Below, piece by piece: positions 9,495-19,100 of a stretch of DNA of 64,000 nucleotides (within the stretch, counting starts at the first letter, position 1; every line of letters begins with the position of its first letter). The notes under the pieces were generated by a model. The model saw only the letters and a list, made by a program, of their open reading frames with translations, did no database searches and was not told where the DNA came from. Location: assembly GCF_030815095.1 (NCBI RefSeq), contig NZ_JAUSWF010000006.1:73839-137838 (forward strand). Direction: 5' to 3'. Made by a program: the position numbers and the translations under genes. Origin of the DNA: Aedoeadaptatus ivorii (GTDB taxonomy: Bacteria > Bacillota > Clostridia > Tissierellales > Peptoniphilaceae).

Positions 9495-9534
9495 AATTTT
9501 GATATTAACTAAATTATTAGTATCAAAATTTTTT
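9493..9534 (+). terminator. Terminator closing the sactipeptide operon
   Basis: AAAATTTTGATA (9493-9504) pairs with TATCAAAATTTT (9521-9532), followed by further T. It begins at the VanZ stop codon. Confidence 0.85.
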
Positions 9535-9535
9535 G

Positions 9536-10140
9536 TATAACGGGCAAGTTCCAATACTGGGGTGAAAGTTCCTAAATAGCGTATTTGTCGACGAATTCCA
9601 TAGCAATCCTGAAATTTCACATGGAGATATGTGGAAGAGAGGAACGACCTGACTTGATGAACATGAATATGATATTAAGGTTGGTTAGATATGTAGATTA
9701 CAGTATACTAACAGTAGCAAACAGTGTAGTGGCAAATAGAGTAATAGTTTTAGTAACCAATGTATAGAAAAGAAGTTAGGATTAAAATAAATGCAACAAA
9801 ATTCAAAGTTATTAAACCAACAAAGCTAAAATGTTTTGGATTTGAAGTCTGAAAAAGAAAAGAGAGTTGGAAGGCTAGGGAACACGAGAATTCATTATAA
9901 AAGATTAAAAGAAAATTAAATGTCCCACTGTAGATGGAAAACAGTCCTAGGGGTTTGGCGACTATTATTAAGTTGTAACTAACATAACAGGATTGTACTA
10001 TATAAACAAAGAAATCCTCAAAAAGAGAGGACTTTAAAGCTGTTTTGATTATTATTTGCATTGAACTACTTGTATGTCTAATGGCACGTACGATGGTGTG
10101 AGAGGGTTATATTTAGTCCTACTCGATTTTTATTGGCAAA
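9536..10140 (+). mobile_element. Degenerate group II intron, reverse transcriptase lost
   Basis: No intact gene lies in the 720 bp between the VanZ gene and the relaxase gene. The stretch carries pieces that I recognise as bacterial group II intron RNA: GAACTACTTGTATGTCTAA near 10062, then GGCACGTACGATGGTGTGAG at 10083-10102, then CCTACTCGATT ending at about 10130, which is the usual domain V/VI and 3' end. The 5' part (about 9540-9700) has the look of domain I (for example ACGACCTGACTTGATGAAC). Between them, frames near 9775-9870 give only short maturase-like fragments with stops. The 5' boundary is not defined. A short hairpin TGTGGAAA/TTTCCACA at 10172-10189 follows. Confidence 0.62.
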
Positions 10141-10217
10141 GGCAAAATGAGAGCTCATATTTGAAAGGGGCTGTGGAAAAGTTTCCACACTATCCTATCA
10201 TTTTTTTATAGATCCAA

Positions 10218-11588
10218 TTACTTATACAATTCATTATAAATATACTTATCAGTATTCTTTCTTAATTGAGTCAATTCATTTATCAAGATATTCTCGTTGG
10301 CGTAGTCATCCATAAGAATATCTTTTTTATTTTTGTATTCATCATATAATTTTGACAACTCTTTTATACTTGGATTTTTATATTGACACTTTTCTAAAGT
10401 ATTTATTGCTTTTTCATATGCGATAATTTGAGGCTTATATTCACTATAAAAATCTTTATCATTTGGATTTTCTTTATAGGTTTTATAGATAACCTTATTT
10501 ATTTTTATAGTGTTAATGTCTTCAATAGCTGCGTAAATTTTGCTCATAACTTTTTCAACATCTTTAATCTTATTTAGGATTTCTTGCCTATTAACAGCCT
10601 CTTCTTGGAGTTTAGTTTCCAAATCCATACTAGATGATAGTCCGTATTTTCTAAGCTGATTTAAGGTCTTCGCCATAGTATTCATGTTATGCTTTCTTGC
10701 CCATATTTCATAACCTTTAGAAGATTTAACCTTTTCATTACTTTCTGTGTCTATTATATTATCAAATTTCTTATAAGATTTTTTATCATAACAAATTTTG
10801 TTATTTTTGTAATTTTCATTTACCTTATTTTCAATTCTCTCTTTTATTTTCTCTTTTGTATAATCTTTTCCAAGAGTAGTTTCTCTCGCACGAATGAATC
10901 GCCCTTTTTCTCCTTGTTTTTTATGCCTGAAAGAAAGATATTTTCCAAGTTTAATTTCATAGCCATATTCTTCCATAAGCTTTAAGAAATTCTCATAGCT
11001 ATTTGCTTTATTAATAGTATGATCAATAGCGATTTGAAGTTTATGTTTCCAGGATTTTCCTTTCTTAAATTCAATATATTCTTTGTAGGATTTACCATTG
11101 GTTTTATACTTTTCCTTAAATTTTACATAATCTTCATCTATAACTGATAGCTTATACTTTCTACATAAATTATCACTATGATTTCTAATTTGGTGATAAG
11201 TTTTTTTGTTACTTTGATATGCTTTACCAGTCTCAAAAGAAACATTATTAAATAGTATATGGTTGTGAATATGTCCCTTATCTATATGGGTAGTAAGAAC
11301 ATATTCATACTTTCCTTTTAAGATTTTTTCGCATAGTTCTATTCCTATTTGATGAGCCTCTTCAGCAGTAGTTTCTCCGGGGAAAAAAGATTGAATTAAA
11401 TGTCTTGCCAAAACTTTTGCTTTAGAATTACATTCTATTTTTGTTTGTTCAAATTCTAAATGAGCAGTTATAGGGTTACAGTTTAGGGAGGAAATTAGAA
11501 TTTTTCCATCTGTTTTATCACTATTCATAATATAATCAAGTGCTGCTTTTAAAGTGGATTTTATAGGATGAATTTTAGTAATTGCCAT
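10218..11588 (-). CDS. MobA/VirD2-type relaxase
   Basis: DNA nickase for mobilization that cuts oriT and leads the strand into a recipient. The N-terminal half is a relaxase domain: a candidate catalytic Tyr19 in ALDYIMNSDK, and the metal-binding triad HIDKGHIHNH (His101, His106, His108, with His110). The C-terminal half (from about 290) is Lys/Glu-rich and probably helical. Length 456 aa is normal for small Bacillota relaxases. The start overlaps the stop of the MobC-like gene (TAATG), so the two are translationally coupled. No coupling protein or type IV secretion gene is in the window, so the element either carries those genes to the left or borrows them. Confidence 0.9.
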   Translation of the reverse strand: MAITKIHPIKSTLKAALDYIMNSDKTDGKILISSLNCNPITAHLEFEQTKIECNSKAKVLARHLIQSFFPGETTAEEAHQIGIELCEKILKGKYEYVLTTHIDKGHIHNHILFNNVSFETGKAYQSNKKTYHQIRNHSDNLCRKYKLSVIDEDYVKFKEKYKTNGKSYKEYIEFKKGKSWKHKLQIAIDHTINKANSYENFLKLMEEYGYEIKLGKYLSFRHKKQGEKGRFIRARETTLGKDYTKEKIKERIENKVNENYKNNKICYDKKSYKKFDNIIDTESNEKVKSSKGYEIWARKHNMNTMAKTLNQLRKYGLSSSMDLETKLQEEAVNRQEILNKIKDVEKVMSKIYAAIEDINTIKINKVIYKTYKENPNDKDFYSEYKPQIIAYEKAINTLEKCQYKNPSIKELSKLYDEYKNKKDILMDDYANENILINELTQLRKNTDKYIYNELYK

Positions 11589-11956
11589 TATTCTTTCTCA
11601 GTATTTATGCTATTAGAATTAGTAAGAGAGTATATTTTTTTACGTATAGAGAAAATATCTTTTGCCTGATTTTCTAATAAGATTTTTAAATCTTCTACAT
11701 CATCTTTATATATAATTGATGTAGTATTTACCCTTTTAGTAATTTGATTTATATTATTTGAAGTACGACTTATATTTGTTGACATTTCACGAAAGACATC
11801 CATATCTAATACATAAATATCTTTTTCTAAAATACATTTCATAATAAATTGCCTAAGAGTTTTACACTTAGATGCTTTATATTTTTCATTTAACAATTCT
11901 AACTCCTCATCAGATAACATTAAATAGATTCCGTTATTCCTAAATCTACTTGTCAT
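11588..11956 (-). CDS. MobC-like relaxosome accessory protein
   Basis: Small protein of 122 aa: an N-terminal ribbon-helix-helix-like part (YLMLSDEELELLNEKYKAS...TLRQFIMKCIL) and a C-terminal helical segment with ISRTSNNINQITKRVNT, the characteristic signature of the MobC family. These proteins bind oriT and help the relaxase open DNA. Directly upstream of and overlapping the relaxase gene on the minus strand. A GAGG box sits just before the ATG. Confidence 0.85.
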   Translation of the reverse strand: MTSRFRNNGIYLMLSDEELELLNEKYKASKCKTLRQFIMKCILEKDIYVLDMDVFREMSTNISRTSNNINQITKRVNTTSIIYKDDVEDLKILLENQAKDIFSIRKKIYSLTNSNSINTEKE

Positions 11957-12478
11957 AATTTAACCTCCTCGTATATTATAGTTGTAGTAATAAAATACTA
12001 CATTTTGTTCTCAATCCCTCTTTATTATGGGATAATAATTGTATATATAGAGCTCGTAGTAAACCTCATTGAAGTTCGTCTACCTAATAAATTTATTAAT
12101 AGAAATAAAAAAGAAAAACCTGTAAATTCAAGTAGGATTACTTGACTTACAGGTTTAATTTATTCTATATATTTCGTCTGGAAATCTCCTGATTTAAATT
12201 TTTATCATTCATATTGTATCACTTTTTGAGGGAATATTCAAGTTTACGTTGGGGCTATTATAAGCGTTTGTTGCTGAATTTAATTATTATAAATCTAGGG
12301 GTTTGGGGATATTCCCCAACAAGTAAAATGGGAAAAAATAAGTGATATAATCGTAGTATTCTTATTTCATTTTTAGTAAGTGCATATGCACTTACTGTGC
12401 TTGCTATTTTTGCTATTTTTAATTTAAAAATACACTATTTTATGATAACTTAAATTTTAAAAAACTAAAAAAATTACT
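11957..12478. other. Gene-free region between mobC and the siderophore locus; candidate oriT
   Basis: About 645 bp separate the divergent mobC and dtxR-like genes. It holds three inverted repeats. A long hairpin at 12116-12156 (arms begin AAACCTGTAA) is followed by T-rich DNA. A 7-bp-arm hairpin TTGGGGA-TAT-TCCCCAA lies at 12303-12319. A perfect 22-bp palindrome at 12375-12396 (half-site AGTAAGTGCAT) contains TAAGTGC, which resembles the nick core I recall for MOBQ-type oriT sites. GC-rich hairpins of the second type often flank nick sites in Bacillota mobilizable elements, so oriT is probably within 12,290-12,400. The exact nick cannot be assigned by eye. Confidence 0.4.
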
Positions 12479-12581
12479 TTGAAATAGATACTTTTACAAC
12501 TATAATAATATGTATGATATTAAAAAATATTTTAAATTATCATATTTAAAGATATTTAATTAAATTATTAGTTACTAACAA
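12479..12581 (+). promoter_or_regulatory. Promoter and operator of the DtxR-type regulator gene
   Basis: TTGAAA at 12479-12484 and TATAAT at 12501-12506 with a 16-bp spacer form a good sigma-A promoter. Just before the ribosome-binding site is a symmetric box TTATTAGTTACTAACAA (12565-12581), an odd palindrome with TTAGT/ACTAA arms. It resembles half-sites of DtxR/IdeR boxes (TTAG...CTAA) and probably allows iron-dependent autoregulation. Confidence 0.6.
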
Positions 12582-12601
12582 TTTAAGAGGGGGAGTAATT
12601 T

Positions 12602-12973
12602 ATTTTACACAGGGAATTTGCTGAAGAAAATTATTTAGAAGCCATATATATTTTATCTTTGGAAAATGAAGAGGTTAGAAATATAGACATTGCTAACTAT
12701 TTGGATTACAAAAGACCGACGGTTACAAGAATGCTAAAAAAACTTGACAATAAAGGCAGGATAACTTATGGAGATGATAAAATAATTCGTTTAACAGACG
12801 AATCAAAAAAATTTTGTGAAAAGATGTATAAAAAACATATGTATCTTACTAGCGTATTCATTAAACTTGGAGTTAATCCTAAACAAGCAGAAAGTGAAGC
12901 TTGTCTTATAGAACACGTTATATCAGATGAAACGTTTAAAAAATTAAAAAAACATTTTAATGAAACCTTATAA
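12602..12973 (+). CDS. DtxR-family iron-dependent repressor, eqbA-like
   Basis: Metal-dependent repressor expected to shut the siderophore locus when iron is plentiful. The conserved start of the family (EENYLEAIYIL) lies upstream of the first ordinary start codon, TTG 12659, so that start would cut the first DNA-binding helix. Reading back, the frame reaches TAA at 12596 with no ATG, GTG or TTG. The only fitting start is ATT at 12602, 6 nt after AAGAGGGGGAG. This gives 123 aa: a winged helix (about 1-65) and a dimerization domain ending SEACLIEHVIS. Its Cys-x3-Glu-His matches the Cys102/Glu105/His106 ligands of DtxR and favours Fe(II) over Mn(II). There is no SH3-like third domain. Corresponds to the regulator heading the equibactin locus. 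Confidence 0.83.
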   Translation: MLHREFAEENYLEAIYILSLENEEVRNIDIANYLDYKRPTVTRMLKKLDNKGRITYGDDKIIRLTDESKKFCEKMYKKHMYLTSVFIKLGVNPKQAESEACLIEHVISDETFKKLKKHFNETL

Positions 12974-13051
12974 TTAATAGCATAGATAACTTTTAAATAA
13001 GTTTTTTATGCTATTTTTTTTAATTATTTTACAAAAACGTTCAAAAACTCA

Positions 13052-13104
13052 TTGATAAATGTTATCAAATGGTATATAATGAATAAAAGTTAGCTATTGC
13101 TAAC
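13052..13104 (+). promoter_or_regulatory. Promoter and operators of the siderophore operon
   Basis: TTGATA (13052-13057), a 17-bp spacer and TATAAT (13075-13080) make a near-consensus promoter. Two inverted repeats overlap it: TTGATAA-ATG-TTATCAA (13052-13068) over the -35, and GTTAGC-TATT-GCTAAC (13089-13104) at the expected start of transcription. The second shares the TTAG/CTAA arms of the box before the regulator gene and is the likely DtxR-type operator of the biosynthetic operon. Confidence 0.72.
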
Positions 13105-13129
13105 AAAAAATATATTAAAAGGTGAATTT

Positions 13130-13888
13130 ATGTCAAAAAATTTTGAAATGCTAAATAAAGAATTAGACGAAAACAATATTAAAGCTAGTCTTGTTATATT
13201 TCCGTTTGCAGGAGGTGGAGTATCTGCATTTAGAAATTGGAAATATGAATTTGAAGATGTAAGGATATTTGTTGCTCAATATCCAGGAAGAGAAAATAGA
13301 TTTTCTGAAAAAGCTATAAGTGATATTAATATTTTAGTTGAAACATTATTCAATGATATGGAAGAAAATTTTGATTTTGGAAAACCTTACTATTTATTTG
13401 GACATAGTATGGGAACAAAAATAGTTTATGAAATAGCCTTAAAGATCAAAAATTCAAGATATGAAAATCCAAGAGGAATAATAATTTCAGGTGGACGTGC
13501 TCCAGTGTATAAAGAACCAAACCCAATCTATTACCTTGATGACGAAGGTTTTATAGAAGGGCTAAGAAGATATGAGGGAACCCCGAAAGAGATATTAGAT
13601 AATAAAGAATTGATTTCAATTTTTTTACCGACACTTAGAGCAGATTTTGTAATAGACGAAGACTATCAAGATACAAAACATGAAAAATTAGAAAGTCCCA
13701 TACTTGGACTTATGGGAGATAAAGATCAAGAAATGAAATTAGAAGAACTTAAAAAATGGCAAGATTATACAACAAAAGGATTCGTCTATAAATATATAGA
13801 TGGCAAGCATATGTTTGTTAATACATCTCCTGAAATGGTTATAAGGGAAATAAAAAGCTATATTAATGAAAACGTTAAAAATAATTAA
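13130..13888 (+). CDS. Type II thioesterase, YbtT-like
   Basis: Editing thioesterase that frees stalled or mis-primed carrier proteins of the NRPS line. Alpha/beta hydrolase with nucleophile motif GHSMG (Ser93), LVIFPFAGGG near the N-terminus and a late GKHMFVN with the catalytic His. ATG 13130 is used because it follows AAAGGTG at a good distance; the earlier in-frame codon at 13097 lies inside the operator. The family is 230-260 aa and this one is 252. It is the first gene of the biosynthetic operon and overlaps the next gene by 23 nt. Confidence 0.92.
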   Translation: MSKNFEMLNKELDENNIKASLVIFPFAGGGVSAFRNWKYEFEDVRIFVAQYPGRENRFSEKAISDINILVETLFNDMEENFDFGKPYYLFGHSMGTKIVYEIALKIKNSRYENPRGIIISGGRAPVYKEPNPIYYLDDEGFIEGLRRYEGTPKEILDNKELISIFLPTLRADFVIDEDYQDTKHEKLESPILGLMGDKDQEMKLEELKKWQDYTTKGFVYKYIDGKHMFVNTSPEMVIREIKSYINENVKNN

Positions 13889-14540
13889 AATTACAGAACT
13901 AACAAAATTTGACATTAATGAGGTAGTTCAATTTATACATGATGATTGTATAGCAGTAGTTGCTGTAGAAACAAATAGTTATGGAATTATAAGTGAATGT
14001 ATTCCATATTTAAGTAAAGATCAAATTGAAATTATGTGGAAGTATAGAAAAGAAAGTGACAGAATTAATTATGCTGTAACAAAAGCAATAGTAAACTTGC
14101 TATTTTCTAAAATTGAGAAACTAAAATTCGAAGAGATTAGATGGCGTTACGGTAAATATAATAAACCATATATTAGAAATCATTTGAATTTACATTTTAA
14201 TATATCACATACCACAGGATTTTCAATAGTAGCTTTCTCAAGAAATGATATAGGAGTTGATATTGAAAATATAGAAAGAAATATAGATTATAGTGAAATT
14301 AAGAATAATTTTTTTATTAACAATGAAAAAATATTAGGTTTGAAAGACTTTTACAAATATTGGGTTTCTAAAGAAGCTTATTTAAAATATAAAGGAGTCG
14401 GTTTAATTCAAAATTTGGAAACAGTCGATGTTATTAATAAAAATAATAATGTAATGAAAGTTATAGATAAAGAAAATAATATTCAAAAGGAGATTTTGAT
14501 TTTTGAAAAAGAAAAATTTGTTTTTGCGTTATGCTATTAA
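13866..14540 (+). CDS. 4'-phosphopantetheinyl transferase, Sfp type
   Basis: Attaches the phosphopantetheine arm of CoA to the Ser of the carrier domains, making them active. Visible motifs: YGKYNKPYI, HFNISHTTGFSIVAFS, GVDIE (Mg-binding Asp and Glu) and WVSKEAYLKYKGVG. At 224 aa it is a normal Sfp-type enzyme. The locus thus carries its own activating enzyme for ArCP (Ser40) and the PCPs of the two NRPSs. It overlaps the thioesterase gene, consistent with translational coupling. Confidence 0.9.
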   Translation: MKTLKIIKITELTKFDINEVVQFIHDDCIAVVAVETNSYGIISECIPYLSKDQIEIMWKYRKESDRINYAVTKAIVNLLFSKIEKLKFEEIRWRYGKYNKPYIRNHLNLHFNISHTTGFSIVAFSRNDIGVDIENIERNIDYSEIKNNFFINNEKILGLKDFYKYWVSKEAYLKYKGVGLIQNLETVDVINKNNNVMKVIDKENNIQKEILIFEKEKFVFALCY

Positions 14541-14558
14541 AAAGGTAGGGCAAATATT

Positions 14559-16148
14559 ATGAATTTAGAGATTAAGAGACAATTAATCAACTTTTATGAT
14601 AAAGATGTTTGGGAGCATCTAACTGTTGGCGAACATTTGAAAATGTGGTCAAATACATACGCCGATAGAGTAGCAGTTGTAGATGAAAATGAAGAATTGA
14701 CATATAGACAACTTAAAGATGAAGTGGATTGTTATGCTAATGGACTTTTAAATCAAGGATTCTGTAAGGGAGATAAAGTATTATTTCAACTTCCTAATAG
14801 CAAAGAATTTATTATAATTTTATTTGCAATGATGAGTATAGGAGTGATTCCTGTAATTATCTTGATGGGTCATAGATATTCAGAAGTTAAGGGAATTTTA
14901 AATAAAACAAATGCAAAAGCATATATTGGAATTAACAGGTACTTAGGATTTTCATATGAAGATATGGTGTCTAATATTATAGAAGATACGAAAGAAGATT
15001 TACAAGTTTATTTGATTGGCGAAACAGAGAAATATGAGAAGTTATGTACCTTAAGACAAAATAGAAAAAATAAATTTGTTGAAGAATTAGAGTATAAGGA
15101 AACAGCTATATTTTTATTGTCAGGAGGTACAACCGGCTTTCCGAAACTAATACCTAATAGGCATTGTGAATTTATATATTTAGCAAAAGAACTGGCAAAT
15201 GTAACAGATATGAATGAAGATACAGTGTATTTGGCAGCTTTACCTATGAGCCATAAATTTGCACTTTGTTGTCCGGGAATGATTGGGACATTGTCAAAAG
15301 GTGGTAAGGTAGTTACTTGTAGAGTATCCAGTCCTGATGAAATAATACCTTTGATTGAGGAACAGGAAGTTAGCATTATGGCATTGGTACCTACTTTAGC
15401 TAATATGTGTATAGAATATCTTAAAAATGATGATGCTGATATCAGCAGTTTGAAGTATATACAGATAGGTGGATCTGTTCTTGATTCTAACTTAGCAAAA
15501 AAGATTCAGGAAGAATTTAATTGTAAATTATTGCAATTGTATGGCATGAGTGAGTCGTTGATTACTTGCTCTAGGGTTTTGGACGATGATTATGACAGAT
15601 TACATACTCAAGGGAAGAAGTTAAGTGAGTTTGACGAAGCTCGTATTGTTGATGAAAACGGGAAAGAGGTTCCTGATGGAGATTTTGGAGAGCTAATAGT
15701 TAGGGGACCATATACTATTTTGGAATATTATGATTCATCAAAACTAAATGATACTCAGTTTACAGAAGAATGTTTTTTAAGAACAGGAGATAGAGCCGCT
15801 AAGTTATATGGAGACAATTATAAAATTGTTGGTCGTGTGTTGGAGATGATAAATCGTGCTGGAGAAAAAATAGTTCCTTCTGAGTTGGAAAATATTTTGC
15901 TTACAAATAAGAATATTAGAGAAGTGCAAATTGTTGGCATACCCGATGAGACTCTCGGAGAAAAAATAGGTGTATTTATTTTGAAGGGGAGTACCGTTCT
16001 TACACTTAGAGATATAAGGAATTATTTGGTAGAAAGAGGACTTGCTTCTTTTAAGTTACCGGATGAAGTACAGTATGTTGATCAATGGCCATTAACAAGC
16101 GTTGGAAAGGTAGATAAAAGTAAATTAAAACAACAAATGATTAAATAG
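14559..16148 (+). CDS. Aryl-acid AMP ligase (salicylate or 2,3-DHB)
   Basis: Stand-alone adenylation enzyme of the DhbE/EntE/YbtE type that activates an aryl acid and loads it on the ArCP domain of the next protein. Core motifs: SGGTTGFPKL (A3, near residue 188), LYGMSESL (A5), RTGDRA (A7), GRVLEMINRAGEKI (A8) and VGKVDKSKL with the catalytic A10 Lys near the C-terminus. Length 529 aa is typical. Whether salicylate or 2,3-dihydroxybenzoate is preferred cannot be decided by eye; the neighbouring yersiniabactin-like genes favour salicylate. Neither salicylate synthase nor dihydroxybenzoate genes are in the window. Confidence 0.92.
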   Translation: MNLEIKRQLINFYDKDVWEHLTVGEHLKMWSNTYADRVAVVDENEELTYRQLKDEVDCYANGLLNQGFCKGDKVLFQLPNSKEFIIILFAMMSIGVIPVIILMGHRYSEVKGILNKTNAKAYIGINRYLGFSYEDMVSNIIEDTKEDLQVYLIGETEKYEKLCTLRQNRKNKFVEELEYKETAIFLLSGGTTGFPKLIPNRHCEFIYLAKELANVTDMNEDTVYLAALPMSHKFALCCPGMIGTLSKGGKVVTCRVSSPDEIIPLIEEQEVSIMALVPTLANMCIEYLKNDDADISSLKYIQIGGSVLDSNLAKKIQEEFNCKLLQLYGMSESLITCSRVLDDDYDRLHTQGKKLSEFDEARIVDENGKEVPDGDFGELIVRGPYTILEYYDSSKLNDTQFTEECFLRTGDRAAKLYGDNYKIVGRVLEMINRAGEKIVPSELENILLTNKNIREVQIVGIPDETLGEKIGVFILKGSTVLTLRDIRNYLVERGLASFKLPDEVQYVDQWPLTSVGKVDKSKLKQQMIK

Positions 16149-16164
16149 ATAAGGAGGCTACAAT

Positions 16165-19100
16165 ATGGAAACATATCAAACTAAACAGCAGGCAGTACGA
16201 CTTCTTGATGAAATGTTACAAGCAAACTTAGATGGATTTAAACCTTCAGGAAAAGACAATTTGATTGAAAAGGGTTTAGGCTCTATCCAAATCATGCAAA
16301 TAGTTTCAGAGCTTAAAAAATTAGGGATAAAATTATCGTTTGCAAAACTAATGGAAAATCCTACACTTGAAGATTGGATTAGACTTATTGAAAAAGCAAA
16401 TATTAAAAATATTGATAAAAAGACTGAATCAAGAGAAAAGAATATTTCGGAAGAGTTCCCTTTAACGGATGTACAGTATGCTTATTTTGTAGGGAGAGAA
16501 GAAGATCAGGTTCTAGGTGGTGTTGGGTGTCACGCATACTTAGAAATTGATGGACAAGAGATTGTAACAGATAAATTAACTGCTGCTTGGAACTGTTTAC
16601 AAATGGAAAATCCAATGCTTAGAGCAAAATTTAACCGTAATGGTACTCAGCAAATTATGGAAGAACCATACTCAAAAGAAGTTAAAATTTTTAATTATAC
16701 TTCACTATCTGAAGAAGATGCAGACATAAAATTATTGGAAATGAGAAAAGAAATGTCTCATAGAAAATTTGATATAGAAGTTGGAGAAGTAGCTAGCCTT
16801 AGCATTGCGTTACTAAAGGATAAAAAACATAGAATATTTTTAGATATTGATATTCTAGTTGCAGATATAATGAGCATAGGCATTATAATGAGTAGACTTG
16901 TAGAGCTGTACTGCGGAGAAGATAAAGTTTCAATAGATAGCAATTATACTTTTAAAAATTATCTGGAGGAACGAAAAATAGATGACGAAATATACAAAAA
17001 AGATAAGGAATTCTGGAAGAAAAAAATTGAATCCAGTTTTCCTTTAGAGGCACCTAACTTACCCATTAACAAAAAACCAGAAATGATTGAAAAAGTGGTT
17101 TTTTCAAGAAGAAAGAAAATTATTAGCAAAGAAAACTGGATTAAGATTAAAGAAAATGCATATAAAAATAAAGTTACCCCATCAATGGTTCTGTTATCAG
17201 CATATTCAATGATTATTGAAAGATGGACAAATCAAGAAAAATTTGTGATCAATGTACCATTATTCAATAGAGATGTAAATGATAATAGTGTTAAAAGAAT
17301 GGTTGCAGATTTTACTAATCTTCTATTAGTTGAGTGTGAAAGAAAGAATGAAAAATTTTTAGATAGAGTGAAAACTATATCTGGCACATTTTTAGAAAAT
17401 GCCTCTCACAGCTCATACTCTGGAGTGCAGGTACAAAGAGATGTTTATAAAGAAGTTGGAAAAACTATCAATATTGCACCTGTGGTGTTTGCTTGTAATA
17501 TAGATTATCCTTTAGAGACTCAGGAAACAAGAAAAATATTCGGGAAAATAAACTATATGGTATCACAAACTCCACAAGTTTGGCTCGATTTTCAAACTTA
17601 TTTAGTAGATGATGAGATTGTATTATGCTGGGATGTGGTTGATGAATTATATCCAGATGGAATGATTGATGATATGTTCGACTCTTTATACACTTTATTA
17701 CAATCATTAAGTGATAATGAAAATTGGTATAGATTGCCTGAAATTCTTCCGTTGAATCAGATTGAAGATAGAGAAAAAGAATTAAAAAATATTTTGCCTT
17801 TGAGTTACCCTAAACAAACTCTCTATACAGAATTTCTTGATAGGATTAAAGTAAACCCGGAAAAAGTTGCTATTGTGGATGCACAATCCGGTATTGAATT
17901 AACTTATGGAGATTTATACAAAAAGGCGTTAATTATTGCAACAAATTTAATTTCTTTTGGAGTAAAAAAGAATGACTACGTGGGAATAACATTGCCAAGG
18001 GGATATAGTCAAATAGTTGGTATTTTAGGAATTTTATTTGCCGGCGCAGCATATGTTCCTATCGGTATTAATCAACCCAACGAAAGAAGAAGGAAAATAT
18101 ATGAACAGATAGGAATAAAACATGTCTTATCCAATAAAAATACAATAAGGGATTTTAATTTAGATGATACAGATATCACATTTGTTGATATAGATCAATC
18201 AACTATTCAAAGTATAATTGAAAAACCTGTCAATATTAGTCCGTTTGATACAGCCTATGTAATTATGACATCAGGAACGACGGGAATTCCTAAAGGTGTG
18301 GAAATTGCACACAATAGTGCTGTTAATACAATCAATGACTTAAATGAAAGATATGAAGTAAATGCCAATGATAGCGTAATAATGGTATCAGCAATTGATT
18401 TTGATTTATCAGTTTATGATATTTTTGGAATATTATCGGCTGGAGGAACCATCATTACTTTAGATGATAATAATTTCAAAGATCCGGAACTTTGGTTAAA
18501 ACTTATTGAAAAATATGAAGTAACAATGTGGAATTCGGTGCCAATTCTTTTTGATATGCTAGTAACTATGGCAGAGGGTAAAGATGTTTCTATTCCATTG
18601 AGATTAGTTTTTCTTTCTGGAGACTGGATTGCAACAACATTACCTAAAAGATTTTATAACAGAAGCAAAAATTCTCTTGTAGTTGGAATGGGAGGAGGAA
18701 CAGAGGCTTCCATTTGGTCAAATTATATCAATGTTCCAAAGGAAATACCTAAAAATTGGATTTCTATTCCATATGGAAAAGCGTTAAAGAACCAAGTCTA
18801 TAGAGTAGTTGATGGTTTAGGAAGAATATGTCCTAACTATGTTAAAGGAGAATTGTTAATTGGTGGGGTTGGTGTTGCAAAGGGATATAGGGGAGATAAG
18901 GAATTAACAGAAAAGAAATTTATAGAATCGGATGGAGTTAAATGGTATAGAACTGGAGATGCTGGAAGAACATGGAATGATGGAACTATTGAATTTTTAG
19001 GAAGGCTTGATAATCAGGTAAAAGTTAAAGGGCATCAAATAGAACTTGGAGAAATTGAAGATGCTTTAATTGAAAATCCTAAAATTAATAAAGCTGTTGT

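Noticed and set aside
9585..9767. 60-codon open frame after the VanZ gene
   Set aside because: Lies in intron-like RNA sequence, no ribosome-binding site, no family.
12659..12973. DtxR-type gene starting at TTG 12659
   Set aside because: This start would remove the conserved EENYLEAIYIL helix that is encoded in frame just upstream behind a strong ribosome-binding site.
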